Source: Dermatophagoides farinae (Eukaryota; Arthropoda; Arachnida; Sarcoptiformes; Pyroglyphidae). Taken from it: a stretch of 64,000 nt of DNA. Each line of letters begins with the position of its first letter. Positions within the stretch are counted from its first letter, which is position 1. The stretch lies in assembly GCF_024713945.1 (NCBI RefSeq), contig NC_134684.1, forward strand, positions 911,001 through 975,000, read 5' to 3'. Under the pieces are notes generated by a model that was given only the letters and a program-made list of their open reading frames with translations, searched no databases and was not told where the DNA came from. Of this stretch, positions 19,095 to 31,832 are shown in pieces. Both the position numbers and the translations under genes were made by a program.

Positions 19095-22000
19095 GTTTTG
19101 AAACACCACCACCATCACCACCCACCGGTATTCTTCTCGATGAGAATGACCAAACCCATTTCATAATTTAATGATTAATTGATGACATACACACACACAA
19201 TTTTTTTTTGTTGGTGTTTAGTAGAAACTTGCAGAATTTCTACCAGAACCTCACAAATTTTTTTTTTTTTTTGAGAACATTTGAAACATGTGTCATATAC
19301 AGGCCATAGACCTGTGTATGAGGATAATCCATGATGATGATGATGATGATGATTAGATTTATCCAGCATCGAATCAAGTGTTTTTTTTTGGTCAAGCCAA
19401 GCCAAGCCAAAAAAAAAAAAACGCCAACATCACCAACACCCAGATCTGATCTGATCCGTAGCTGCTGCATGACCACTATAGAGTGAATGAATGAATGATC
19501 TGCGATAATCGTGACCAGAATTCTATTTGGAGCTTTTTATTTTTATGCCGAAAAAAAAACACGGAATACCAAAGCCATTGACACGAGAAGAAAAAAAAAT
19601 GAATCCACAATCCAGAATAGGCCAGAATCAAACAGAATTTGTAATATTTTTTTTTAAATACAAAATTTGTACTAAACACTCATCATCATGATCATGTAAC
19701 AAACTGCGATCCATCACACACACACACGCAATGTAATGATAAACGAAAAAAAAAATTCTTTAATATCAATGGTCGGTCGTTCGTTCGTTCGTTTGTTCGA
19801 GTTCATTTCAATAATAACAAAATAAATCACCAAAGAAAAAAAAGGATTACTATTTTCGTTGCAAAATGAAACCAAAAACCGAGAAAAAAAAATCAATGAA
19901 TGAATTTATGATGAAAACATTGGATTTGACGATAATTCCATCAGCACACACACATGCACAATAATAAATGTTTCACTGAATGATGAATGAGAGATGTGAA
20001 TGGATCGAAATTAATTTCTTATTTATGGAAATCGAAATACAATTACAGCAATGACATTAATGGTGTTTTTTTTTCTCTCGTCAGACGACATGGTAAATGG
20101 ACATGGTACAATTTGTGATTTGGATTGTTTTTTTTTTATTGACGTTGATACAATAATTCGATATTTTGTGACAATCAGTCAAACCTCTCTTTCTCTCTCT
20201 CTATCTCTTGCTCAATTTACCCATCGTTTTTTTATCTGGATTTATCCTAAAGAAAAAAAAATCGAATTTCTACTTAATAATCAGTAACAATCCGATTTCC
20301 GTTGAAAGAATTTTTTTCTTTCTATTTATAGAATCGACGTGGATTTTTTTTTTGTCGCCTCCCACTACCACCATCATCGCACCACCAACCACTTTGATAA
20401 TAATGCAGTTCAATTGTTCAACACATTCAATTTGGATCGATTATCGAAACATTTTGTTTTCCGTTTATTATTATTATTATTATTATTCTTCATTTTGAAA
20501 TTCTTATTCTTGATCACGCTGATTCCGGTTCACATTGACAACAAAAAAAAAAAAAAAATGATGATTTTTTAATGAAGTTTAATCACAAATGGATTGAAAA
20601 TTTTCCAGGGAAATTCTTATTAGATGTAAAAAAAAACTTGGAATCTCAAAAAAAAAATTTCTTGCAGCACTAATAATGAATTTTATTATTTGTTCATCGA
20701 TAGCTTTTTGATTATTATTAATCGATTTTCATATATGATTCGATATGATATGTGACAGTCGTCGAGTGGACACTTTCGTCGTCGTCGTTATTTTTTTTAT
20801 ATGATGAATATTTTTAATTGATGAGCAATGGCACACACTCGACACACTCAATATGCAATGAAATGACAAATTATATTCATCATCAATCGATGATCATCAT
20901 CATTCTATAAATGTGAATATTCATAATAATAATGAATATATATATAAACCTGTTCCATTTTTCCATTTTTTTTCGTTCATTTTCTTGTTACAGTTTTTTT
21001 TTCATTATTTCATTGACAAAATGATGGTCTTCTTTCTTCTCTTTTTTTTGTTGTTGTTGTTGTTGTTGTTGTTCCGCTTCTCAAAGTCAATTTAAACAAC
21101 TGGGAATGAAATGAATGAATATATAGCACGACAAAACGATTCATCATCATCGTCATCGTCATGATGATGATGATGATGAATTGTCACAAATTCATGATGG
21201 CCGGCCGAGTTTTATTTCCATTTCCACACACACAATGATGATGGTGAAGATTTCATCGTTTTGAAAATTTTATTTTTAACTTTTTTTTCATACTTCGTCA
21301 ATAATGATGATGATGATGATAATGTTCTAGATTTTCTGCAGGATTCTATTCATGAAAAAAAACTTTCTCCCAAGATTTGGACGAAAAAAAAAACGGTGGC
21401 AATAATTTGGAGAAATAAAAAAAAAGGTAACCCGATTTCTTTTTTTGTTTTGTGATTCCATAGAATTTCATAATTTCAGAATTTGTTAAAATGCTAGAAA
21501 AAAAATCACCAAGACACACATGATGATGAATTTCATCTGAATTTCATGTGATTATTCTTGCAGAATTTCATAATTTCCAAAATTTTAATCCTTTCCGTTA
21601 AGATTTGGCAAAAAAAAATTTGGAATCGAATTTCATCAACTGGATGATAATTAATTTGAATTTTTGCATGTTTTTTTTTGCAATTTTCATTTTCAATGTA
21701 GAATTTTTTGATTCAAAATGAAAGTGGATCCCTCTCTTTTCTTTTCTTTTCTTTACGAAATCGGAATCTTTTTTTTTTCTTTGAAACATCCAATTCACTT
21801 GTATTCGTAGACTGTGTTTCTCTCGCCAACAGGATTCATAGATGGAAAGAGAGAGAGAGAAAGAACTGAAGCATTTTTTTTCTATGGCAAGAAATCAAAT
21901 GAATCGATGAAATGTGTAGCCACCAATGGATAACAACATGACATCATCATCATCGTATTGCTCAAAATCGACAAGACAAACACAAACACACACACATACA

Positions 22001-22157
22001 GAGAGTGGAACCAAGCTAACCAACCAGCCAGACAACTCATATATACAAAAAAAAATAATAATCATCAAATTGGATCCATGCAACAACTCTCACCAGTTAG
22101 TTCTCTTTCTCTCCTACTTAACATCTCCAAAAAAAAAGCAAAGCCATTCATTCACAT

Positions 22158-22196
22158 TCAGTCAGTCGGTTGTTTGCATTACTGGCGTTCGGTTGT
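22158..22196 (+). promoter_or_regulatory. candidate Inr + DPE core promoter
   Basis: Two overlapping initiator matches TCAGTC start at 22158 and 22162. Taking the A at 22164 as +1, positions +28 to +33 (22191-22196) read GGTTGT, which fits the arthropod DPE consensus RGWYVT at its strict spacing. The local sequence is also richer in G+C than the surroundings. Inr/DPE spacing is known from Drosophila; use in this organism is inferred. Confidence 0.35.
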
Positions 22197-22422
22197 GGCC
22201 ATCGTTGTCGTTTTCGTTGTCGTTCAGTACGACATTCGGTTTTTTTTTGTTTTTATTTTCGTCCGTTTGAAAATTCGAATGTGTCGATCTTGACGATCAA
22301 ACCAAACAACGTGGATCATCTTTTTTTTTTTTTTTTGCTGCTCAATTTGGCCATGATATAAATCCTCATCAACAGAGAGAAATTTTTTTTTTTTTTTTTT
22401 TTGGAAACAAATCTCATGCTGT

Positions 22423-22459
<37 letters not shown>

Positions 22460-22808
22460 TGTCCAGTGTTTGTGTTAAATTAACAATTGAAGTTCGTCGC
22501 CCTTTTCATCATCATCATGATCATCATGAAATAGACAGAATAACATTGGCCGGTTATATTCAATGAGTTAAATGATGATGATGATAAATGAATTTTGATT
22601 TAGAATTTTTTGTTTTTTTTTTTGGATCAATCCTTTTTCATATCAAGATCAAAAAGATCTAAGAAATGTTATCGAATGTTACCGTGGTTATCGAACGTTG
22701 TGTGTGTGCGTAGGTTCATTTATGTTGATATAGCCAAAAAAAAATCTGGATCATCTGTGAATGTTATCATCAACATCATCTTATAATATACAACATAAGG
22801 AAGTGTAA

Positions 22809-22836
22809 ATGTCAACGACAATCCGGAAAAAAGAAG
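22809..22836 (+). CDS. possible first coding exon (speculative)
   Basis: ATG at 22809 opens a 28-nt frame (MSTTIRKKE plus one base) that runs into a good donor, GTAAGA, at 22837. It lies about 650 nt downstream of the Inr/DPE candidate. Its phase (one leftover base) is compatible with the coding-like island at 43067-43157. Very short, so chance is a serious alternative. Confidence 0.2.
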
Positions 22837-24243
22837 GTAAGAATTTATTTTTTTTTTCTTGATTCTTATCACCAATTCGATACATTTCTAGTTTTTTTTT
22901 TGGCTATCTACATGTTTATATCTTGACTATAGTATAAGCTGGCTGGGAGATTTTTTTTTATTTCTACTTTTTCTCGGATATTTAGAACGATTTTTTGTGT
23001 GTGTGTGTGTGTGATGTGTGCATGTGGCTATTTCTGTCTTTTTTTTGATATTTTTTTTCTCGGTACTGACAATTTATTTATTTACTTACATCAACAACAA
23101 CAACAACGACGGTTAAATCCGGATCAAGTCAATCGACTATGGACAACCTAGATTTTTAGATGATTGAAATCCCGTTTTTTTTATGTTTTGAACATTGAAT
23201 CATTATTATCTACTTTACCGATGATGTTATCGATTAAGTAGAGGCAAAAAAAAACTGATGAATATTTTTCTTTCTCATTTTCTTTTTATAATTCACATTC
23301 ATTCATTTACAATCTCTTTTCGATTTGATTCGATTGAGATTCGACTTGACTTGACTTGATTTGATTTGATTTGATTTGATCTTGGCAGACAGACATACTG
23401 TGATGGAGAAATGAAAAAAAAAATCAGTTATCACATCAAACGTTGAATTCAAGTTTGAATTTATGAAAGAGGTTTTTTTTCATTCAAAATTCAGGTCTTT
23501 TTTTTCTTAAAAAATACCGACCATTGTTGTTGTTGTTGGTCGTTATCGTTTGAATTATTAATTATCATTATTTTTGCCTTGCAGGCATTTTTTTTTTTTG
23601 TGATTCTTGTTTTTGTATCTTCATCATCTAGATTGAATAATGGGTGTGTGTATGGTGATATTTTCATTCATTCATTCATTAAATCTGCTCAAGGGTTCTA
23701 ATATTTTTGCTCTGTGGTTATATATATCACATTTATGAATAGTGCATTTCCGTTGCATGTTTATGTTCGAAAAATTCATAACCTGATTATCATTAGTTTC
23801 AAATCCAAAAAATGATAATCACCAATCGATGGATTTTTTTTTTGGTTGGAATGAAATTTGTTTTTGTTTTTTTTTGCATCGAAAGGTGTGGCGAATCATT
23901 ATATTATTATTATTATAATTTTAAGCAGCTGAAACAATTTTTTTTTGTTTCATCAATTAGCAATTGTTGTTGTTTGTTGTTGCAAGAGCAGGTGAAAAAA
24001 AAATGAAAAATAAAACAACAGAAAAAAAGAATCTAAATGATTCTATCAATTTTAATTTGATTTTGATACAATAACAACAACAGTTACGACAACAACAACA
24101 ATAATAATCTAATCAAATGTGATGTTGATCATCTAAATCTGTGTCTATGTGTGTGTGTGTGTGTGTGAATTTGCTCAAATTTCAAACAAGAAAGAAATTT
24201 ATGAGAGTCAATCATCATTAAGTTGATAAATAAACAAGGAGAT

Positions 24244-24286
<43 letters not shown>

Positions 24287-26313
24287 ACTGTTACTATTTA
24301 GACTAAAATGGTGGTTACCATGGTTGGACGATAAAAATGAAAACGAAAAAAAAAATTTTTTTTCGTTTTCGTTAAGTTTCCTTGTTGTTGTATGGTATGT
24401 ATGCAGGCAGCCAGACACACACACACACAGGTTGTTGTCGTCCCGGATTATTATATGTAAATACATCATCATCAAAATCGATCATCATCATTGAATCCAC
24501 AGTTCAAATATGAAAATCGGAACTGATTTTTTTATTTTATTTGTTCAGTGGTTTCGTTTTCGTTTTCGTTTGTATGATTTGTGTGTTTGTTTGTTTTCTA
24601 ACCACCATTAATATAACAACAATATGACGATGATGGACAAGCGCGTTTAATTCGCGTGTTTAATTCGCCTCTTGGACACAAATTTATCGTTTTATTTGAC
24701 ATTTATTTCTTGAAATGATAGATGATGATGATAATAAAAACGACAACAACGACAAAAAATTTTTTTTTTTGTTTTTGTAAGTGAAAAAACTTTTTTTCCC
24801 CAAATTTTCATTTGGATTTGATTGTTTTAATTTTTTTTTTTTTTTGAACCAAAAAAAAAACCGTTTTCCGCAAGATGATTATCCACTTTTAAATCATTGG
24901 AAAAAAACCATTCTGATTACCAGAATTAAGAGCAAAACAATGATAAATGATCGCGTCACACAATGATGAGCCATTAATTTATCAAGAGAAAAAGAACCGA
25001 AGGAGCAAAAAAAAATAATATATATTTATGACACCCAAAAACAACAACCAGAAAAAAAAGAAACGATTAATGGATTCGAATTTCGAATGTTTCGATTTCA
25101 TTTATTCTAGCATCAAACGATCAACAAAGAGTTGGACAATTGAATTTTGAACAAGAAAAACAAAATAAACACACATTCTTTGTAAGTGGATGAATGAGTG
25201 AACATATCGATGTTTTAACGAAAAGTTTCTCCTTTTCGCTCTTTTACTTATCTCCACAATTTGTTGTTGTTGTTGTAGTAGTAGATCTATGTCATTTTTT
25301 TTCTACTTTTATTTCGTTTTGCACTTTAACTTGTGAGTCTGTGTCAAATGAATTTTGTTCAACAGACAGCAGAGTAGAAAAAACCAGAAGTGGAAGACAG
25401 TTTTTTTTTCTATTGTAAATGGTTGTGATTTCTTTCCAATATAACAAACAATGGAAACGAATGTCATTTTTTTTTTTTTTGGTGTAGGAGGGGGTAAACG
25501 ATCTTTCAATTCGGTGGCCAATGGTCTTATCTTTGTTGATTTCCGTCCCTAAAGGGCGACGATGACCACACACACACACACACACTCCAGAATTCTGGTG
25601 ATTATGATGATGATGATGGTGAGAAGGAAGAATCTCACAACTTTTTTTTTTTTATTTCAATGGAACCATTTTTATTTTTCGTGTTCGTTTAAATGTTTTT
25701 TTTTGCGAATCGAATAGTAGATTTTACTATCTTATCTTCGCAATTTGTTGTTGTTGTTGTTGTTGTTTATTTATTTATTGTTTATCCATAAAGTGTGAAA
25801 AAAAGTTGATTTTTTGTTGTTGTTGTTGTTGACCAATCAAATGGTATTTTTCTATTTGTTTTTCGTTATTGCTGATGGTTTGGTAGTAGTAGCTGTGGTT
25901 GTTTGGTATTTGTTTTCATTCAATTTTCATTCATTTTGATTTTTTTGGTCATTGGTTTGGTTATTCTTTGATTTTAATATGATGTAAAATGATGATAAAT
26001 TGGTTGAATCACCGGAATTGGTGGTGAAAACCAAAAAAAACACTGGATTTTCTGCGTGTGTTTTGTTTGTTTGTTTGAATCATAAGAATAAACAACATCA
26101 TCAGGTATTTAAATGTAATTAATTTTATTCTTTGTCTTTTTCCGCGAATTTTTTTTTTTTTTTTTTGGTTGCGGAATATTCTTGGTAGCCGAATTTTTTT
26201 TGTTTTGTTTATGTCAATGTTTAAAAAAACAGCATCATCAGTAGTAATAAACGGACAGCAAAAGAAAAAAAGAAAAGAAAAACCGGAAATGAACCATTCG
26301 TTTTTACATGAGG

Positions 26314-26364
<51 letters not shown>

Positions 26365-26662
26365 TTGGCCATAGTTTGCTCCTAATGCACCATACATTAA
26401 AGCTTCATTTTCATGTTTCCGGTTTGCTTGTTCCGGTATATCTGTATCATCATGATCAAAATAAAAAAAAAGAGGATCATGATTATGAATGAATGAACCT
26501 TGGTGACGAAACAAAACCCAAATATTTTTTATATATTAAAAAAAACCCAAACATCATTTGCATTGAGTTTCAAATTTAGCAATACGACAACAACCGGCTA
26601 CTATTTGAATCCTCATCATTGTTATTTTTAGTAAAAAAAAAAATAGAAAATTCTTGAATATT

Positions 26663-26700
<38 letters not shown>

Positions 26701-27647
26701 AACGCATCATCATCATCGATCGATCGAATCGGATCGATCGATCGATCGATTCGTTTTATTTGCAAATAATATACATTTTATATGACAGAAAAAGTGAATG
26801 AAAACTGAGTGAGAGAGAAAGCTGACATCATCGACTCAACTCCTTTGATGATGATGATCATCATCATCGGTTTTGTGAGTCGACTAAAATGCTTTGTTGG
26901 CATTATAGTCAACGACAACGATTATGATGATGATGATGATGATGACAGGACGATTGACAGGCCAAGCTAGAATTTATTTCATTTTTCTCGATACTAAATT
27001 TGTATTTTTTTTTTCTTCACAAATATTTTAAGTAATAAATGACGATGATGATGATGATTGGATTCAATCCATTCATTCATTCAATCGATTACATCTGTAA
27101 TGATTACAATTCATTGATGAAAGTGAAAATAATGTTGTTAAAAAACATTGAATTGTCAATTTGTTGCTCGATTAATCAAAAACAACAATAACAACAGCAG
27201 CTTTTTTCAATTTTTATTTTCATCAACAAAAAAAAAAGAGATGTAATCACATCACCACCACCATCACATAACAATGACCAGGTCATCCATGTAACTTTCA
27301 CACATCTATCAAAATTGAAACTTTCAACTATTACAAATGTGAATGAATAGATCACGATTATATAACAATGATGACAACAACAACAACAACAACGAAATTT
27401 TTCTGAAAAAAAATAATCCTTTTTTTTCTGTCCATTTTGGGCTGAATTATATTGAATATAGAATAGAATATCGTTCCAAGAATTTAATTTTAACATCTAC
27501 ACACAAAAAAATGAAATGAAACCGCCGCCGCCGCCGCCTTTTTTTTGAATCCATGATTATTAGTTACTTTTTTTCCATTCATTCATTCATTCAATAAATA
27601 TTCATGCCTTTCAATCAATCGATTGATCATCATCATCATCATCATCA

Positions 27648-27652
27648 GTAGG
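27648..27652. repeat. target-site duplication GTAGG (left copy)
   Basis: The five bases immediately left of the copia element match the five bases immediately right of it (31972-31976). Five bp is the normal duplication length for Ty1/copia integration. Confidence 0.93.
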
Positions 27653-27791
27653 TGTCACAAAGAGTTGCTGATTCAAACTAAAACTTTATTAATAATAAAT
27701 GTTCAACAAACAATGAAAATACAATACATGGAAATCATTCATATATGCAGTGATTAAGAAAATATATATTAATTATGTTTTTATATTAACA
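27653..27791 (-). repeat. copia 3' LTR (139 bp)
   Basis: Element-sense LTR begins TGTTAATATAAAAACATAAT and ends CTTTGTGACA. A TATA-like TATAAAAA near its start and an AATAAA (TTTATT at 27685-27690 on plus) in the second half are plausible promoter and poly(A) signals. The gag-pol stop codon uses bases of this LTR. Confidence 0.95.
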
Positions 27792-30700
27792 CTCCCCCAA
27801 AAACATAATTAATTTACAAAAATGTTTAAATGATGAAATGGATAATGCTTTTGTAAATATATCAGCCATTTGATTGCTAGATTCTATCCATTCCACAGTT
27901 AATTCTTCATTTTGAGACATTTGACGGATTAAATGATACTTCAAATTTATATGTCGTAATCGCGAAGAAATACAATCGGCGACAATCGTTGCTACTGTTG
28001 ACTGATTATCGATAAACAATGTTGGTACATTAATTTCAATGTTGACAATAGAACAAATGTTCTTTACAAATTTCACATCTTTACAACATTGAGCAGCAGC
28101 AATAAATTCACTTTCACAGGTGTTATCTACAACACATCGTTGTTGTTTCGATTTCCATATAATTGGTCCATTTAACCAGACCAAATAACCAGTTGTAGAT
28201 TTACGATTTTCTCGATCACCACCAAGATCAGCATCGGAATAAGCACGGAACGATAAAGATGAAGAACCACCAAATTTTAGCTTATAATCAATAGTACCTT
28301 TTAAATAACGAAAAATACGTTTGACAATTTTAATTGTTGTACTATTTGGCTTTTCCAAAAATTTGCTACAATAAGAAACAGCAAATAAAATATCCGGTCT
28401 AGTCTTCACTGCCACATATAGTAGACTTCCGACTGCCTGACGATATGGATAGTTTTCAATTACATCTGAAAAAGTTTCATTTAAAGATCCAGAAACAATT
28501 GGTGATGGTACAGATTTACAATTTGATAACCCAAATTGATCCAATTTTTGCTTGATATATTTCGATTGATCCAAATAGATTATCTTCTCAGTACGATTTC
28601 GTACATATTTAATGCCAAGAAAAGTGCAATCATTTACGATATTAATTTTGAATTTGGATTTCAGAAAACCATAAACGGTCAATAAATCTACTTTGTTAAT
28701 TGATGCTACAAAACCATCATCAACATACAGGATGAGTAGAATCAATCGATTTTCGATACGTTTAAAATACAAACAATTATCCAATGCACAATTCACAAAA
28801 CCAAATTCAGTAATTGCACTATGAAATCGTTCATTCCAGGCACGTGGTGCTTGCTTCAATCCGTAAAGACCACGATTCAATTTCCACACTCGACCAGATC
28901 CATCATCATAGCCACATGGTTGATACATGAAAATATCTTCTTTTAGAAGACCATTTAGGAATGCAGTAGTGAAATCAAATTGTAATAATTCCATATCATA
29001 TGATGCCACAATACTAAAAAACCATCGAACCACATCAAACGAAATAACCGGTGCATATGTATCAAAATAATCAACATTATGTTGTTGTTGAAAACCACGA
29101 GCGACTAAACGCGCTTTGTAACGCCCATCGCTTTTGATACGATATATCCATTTTGATGTAATAACAGGATTGTTATTCGGTGGATCAACTAATGTGAATG
29201 TTTTATTTTCAATCAATGAATTCATCTCACTGGTCATAGCTTGAAACCACTTCATAGATTCCTCTGAATCTACAGCATCATCAAACGTTAGTGGCTCAGT
29301 ACCAGCTGCAACGACACCAATTACATTTCGAGGTCGTAAAGAATTCAATCGTTCTTGATTAACTTCATATGTTTTATTTTGAGACCCCAATGGTCTCCCC
29401 CGTCTCGGTACATCATCATCACCATCACCAGAAGCATCTTCATCTTGATCATCATCATTCTTTTCAGCAACCAAACTAGTAGATGGTTCAGAAACAAAAT
29501 TATCACCAGGAATTTCATATGCTACAGATCTGCATTTTGCTATTTCATCGAACTTGACAGCAGATATCAGATGGACTTCACGTTTATTCGGTAGATAGCA
29601 TCGATAAATATGGTCACCTTGATAACCAACCATATAAACATCAGTGGCTTTTGATTCAAATTTGCCAACTTTATCATCATTCAATGCTTTACCATAGCTA
29701 CCAAAAACAATAAGATTGTTGACGTTTGCCTTTTTGTTGAACCATTCATTATATGGGACTACATTTTTATAATTCATTGTACGATTAAGTACATACACAG
29801 TACAATTCACTGCTTCATCCCACAAAAATTTTGGCAAACCACTTGAAACCAAGATCGATGTTGCATGTTCATTGATGTTTCGTACATGACGTTCGGCTAA
29901 ACCATTTTGTTGAGATACACCAACACATGCAAATTGATGAGTGATACCATTGGATTCAACAAAATCACGAAATTTATTCGATGAAAATTCGGTGCCACGA
30001 TCACTACGAATACACAATACATTATTACCAGTTTCAAGTTTAATCTGATTGACAATTTTAATAAATTTGTTGAAGAAATCACCACGATTTTTCAGAAATT
30101 CCACTTTAACGTATGATGTTTTCTCATCTACACAGATCAAATAATATTTGTTGCCATGAATTGAACGATCTGTATAACCAGCAATGTCAATATGAATTGA
30201 TTCACCAGATTTAGCATACGACAATTTTTCAGTTGAACGATGTGGAACATCAGTAATTTTTCCATCACTACACGCATTACAGAAACCAACATTATCAGAA
30301 CAAATGGTTGATAAACCATCCACAATTTTCGATTTAGCCATTCTGATAATTGTATTTTTGTTTACATGACAAAAACGTTCATGCAATAATGCTAAATCAA
30401 CAGATGATGATGACAACAATGATACATTCGTAGATGAAGTACTATTCGATGACTTGACACGAATTGGTAAATAATACAAATTATTTAATTCTGATGATCG
30501 ATAACCGGTAAGAAAACATTTTCCAGATTTAATGATCGAAATTTTACCACTGCTGAATGTTACCAATAAATTTTCATTACTACGTTCCAATTGGCCAATA
30601 GATATTAAATTGAAATTTTGATTTGCCAAAGCCACGTTTCGAATTAAAACATCGTGCCATACAGAACCAGTATGCAATTGACAATCAAGATCACCATATC

Positions 30701-31673
30701 CAACGATTTTAATTTGACCACCAGCAGTTTTAAATGATTCATTACAAGAACGGAAATTGATGAGCCACTCACGTTTATTAACGACATGCGATGATGCACC
30801 AGAATCAGCATAGAATCGATCAGTAATCATCATATCAGATTCTTTTGCAATAGTCAAAACAGCATTTCCCGTAACAAACTTTGATCTTGTATTACCATCG
30901 TTATTATTATTATTGTTGGAATTGCCATTATTGTTGTTATTGTTATTGCCATTTTTCTTTTCATTAATAAACTTGTAACATTTCTTTTTAATGTGGCCCA
31001 ATCTATTGCAATAATGACACTTTATATTTTTCTTTTTGTCATTAGTCGTCGTTGTCAATGTAACCGATTTATTTAACGCATCATTTGAATGTTTAGCAAT
31101 AGAAATACCAGAATCCCGATCTTTGATTCTTTGGCGCAACAATGATTCGATTTTCACCAATTTTAAATCAATATCACCATGATCCATATTGAATTCTGAC
31201 ATTACTCGAACTTGGCCCACAATATCTTGATGTTCTGGTGGTAAAATGGCCAAAACACGTTGACACATGTCAACTTCGTCCAGTTCACTTCCTAAAGCCT
31301 TCAACTTGGAATTTATATCTCGGATTTTGCCAAAAAACGAAAGTTGATCATCAAATTTAATGGTATGAAAATCACCTTTTAAGGCCATGATGCTAGCTGA
31401 TTTAGAACCTTCGTATTTTCTACGTAATAAATCTAGCATTTCTTCTGGATTGTGGCTACTCATAACAAGATTAGCATCTTCCTCTGTTAAGGTTCCCAAA
31501 ATAATAGCCATAGCACGACCAGATTCAGCTAATTCATCAGGATTTACAGCCAATGTGCCGGTACAATATTTCCAGATTTTAAGTGACATCATTGTCAGCT
31601 CAACGGAACGGTACCAAAGATTCCAATTTTTGGAAAGTTTCGGAATGGGTACCACAGAAGCAAAATGGTTCAT
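27786..31673 (-). CDS. copia gag-pol polyprotein
   Basis: 1,295 aa, ATG at 31671-31673, TAA at 27786-27788. Domains in order: gag-like N-terminus (about 1-200); CCHC zinc knuckle C219-C222-H227-C232; aspartic protease DSGA 290-293; pre-integrase H431/H436/C465/C468; integrase D496-D558-E594, with exactly 35 residues between the last two (DD35E); reverse transcriptase from about 835 with D900 and YVDD 983-986; RNase H with D1147, E1187/E1189, D1222, D1271. Gag and pol are one frame with no shift, as in classical copia. It makes the particle protein, processes it, copies RNA to DNA and integrates it. A poly-Asn stretch follows the zinc knuckle, and an Asp-rich linker lies near 740-755. All catalytic residues I can identify are present, so it looks competent; expression is unknown. 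Confidence 0.97.
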   Translation of the reverse strand: MNHFASVVPIPKLSKNWNLWYRSVELTMMSLKIWKYCTGTLAVNPDELAESGRAMAIILGTLTEEDANLVMSSHNPEEMLDLLRRKYEGSKSASIMALKGDFHTIKFDDQLSFFGKIRDINSKLKALGSELDEVDMCQRVLAILPPEHQDIVGQVRVMSEFNMDHGDIDLKLVKIESLLRQRIKDRDSGISIAKHSNDALNKSVTLTTTTNDKKKNIKCHYCNRLGHIKKKCYKFINEKKNGNNNNNNNGNSNNNNNNDGNTRSKFVTGNAVLTIAKESDMMITDRFYADSGASSHVVNKREWLINFRSCNESFKTAGGQIKIVGYGDLDCQLHTGSVWHDVLIRNVALANQNFNLISIGQLERSNENLLVTFSSGKISIIKSGKCFLTGYRSSELNNLYYLPIRVKSSNSTSSTNVSLLSSSSVDLALLHERFCHVNKNTIIRMAKSKIVDGLSTICSDNVGFCNACSDGKITDVPHRSTEKLSYAKSGESIHIDIAGYTDRSIHGNKYYLICVDEKTSYVKVEFLKNRGDFFNKFIKIVNQIKLETGNNVLCIRSDRGTEFSSNKFRDFVESNGITHQFACVGVSQQNGLAERHVRNINEHATSILVSSGLPKFLWDEAVNCTVYVLNRTMNYKNVVPYNEWFNKKANVNNLIVFGSYGKALNDDKVGKFESKATDVYMVGYQGDHIYRCYLPNKREVHLISAVKFDEIAKCRSVAYEIPGDNFVSEPSTSLVAEKNDDDQDEDASGDGDDDVPRRGRPLGSQNKTYEVNQERLNSLRPRNVIGVVAAGTEPLTFDDAVDSEESMKWFQAMTSEMNSLIENKTFTLVDPPNNNPVITSKWIYRIKSDGRYKARLVARGFQQQHNVDYFDTYAPVISFDVVRWFFSIVASYDMELLQFDFTTAFLNGLLKEDIFMYQPCGYDDGSGRVWKLNRGLYGLKQAPRAWNERFHSAITEFGFVNCALDNCLYFKRIENRLILLILYVDDGFVASINKVDLLTVYGFLKSKFKINIVNDCTFLGIKYVRNRTEKIIYLDQSKYIKQKLDQFGLSNCKSVPSPIVSGSLNETFSDVIENYPYRQAVGSLLYVAVKTRPDILFAVSYCSKFLEKPNSTTIKIVKRIFRYLKGTIDYKLKFGGSSSLSFRAYSDADLGGDRENRKSTTGYLVWLNGPIIWKSKQQRCVVDNTCESEFIAAAQCCKDVKFVKNICSIVNIEINVPTLFIDNQSTVATIVADCISSRLRHINLKYHLIRQMSQNEELTVEWIESSNQMADIFTKALSISSFKHFCKLIMFLGEC
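27792..27798 (-). other. copia polypurine tract
   Basis: GGGGGAG on the minus strand, directly abutting the 3' LTR and preceded by a T-run. It would prime plus-strand DNA synthesis. It also codes for part of the last residues of the polyprotein. Confidence 0.8.
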
Positions 31674-31820
31674 TTTTAAACAATAGTTGACAATTATTCA
31701 ACAACAGTTTAACAAAAAGAAACACAAAACAAAATTTGAGCAATTTGGGAAAAAAACAACAGATGCAAAAATTTTATAAGACAGCACAAAATTTTTTAAT
31801 GTAGAAAATCAAGCATGGCA

Positions 31821-31832
31821 GGACCCATAACC
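31821..31832 (-). other. copia primer-binding site (initiator tRNA-Met anticodon half)
   Basis: GGTTATGGGTCC directly follows the 5' LTR in element sense. Its complement contains CCCATAACC, the anticodon loop and stem side of initiator tRNA-Met. Drosophila copia is known to prime from an internal tRNA-iMet fragment rather than the 3' end; the same is inferred here. Confidence 0.75.

Larger units (their letters stand above)
18177..27652. other. gene-poor, microsatellite-rich region
   Basis: About 9.5 kb with no supported gene. Contents: T31 at 19063-19093; (ATG)n near 19331-19352; ATT repeats near 20468-20487; (TTG)n at 21048-21072; (TTG)n at about 24246-24286; (CT)19 at 26325-26362; (CT)16 at 26665-26697; GATC tandem copies near 26717-26750; (ATC)n/(ATG)n throughout; and (CA)n in many places. 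Open frames encode homopolymers or F/K/S-rich junk. Signals that may be functional are listed separately: an Inr/DPE-like pair near 22162 and a possible short first coding exon at 22809-22836. Confidence 0.55.

Noticed and set aside
24218-24494. Overlapping frames with poly-Asn or poly-Leu
   Set aside because: Pure translation of a (TTG)n tract.
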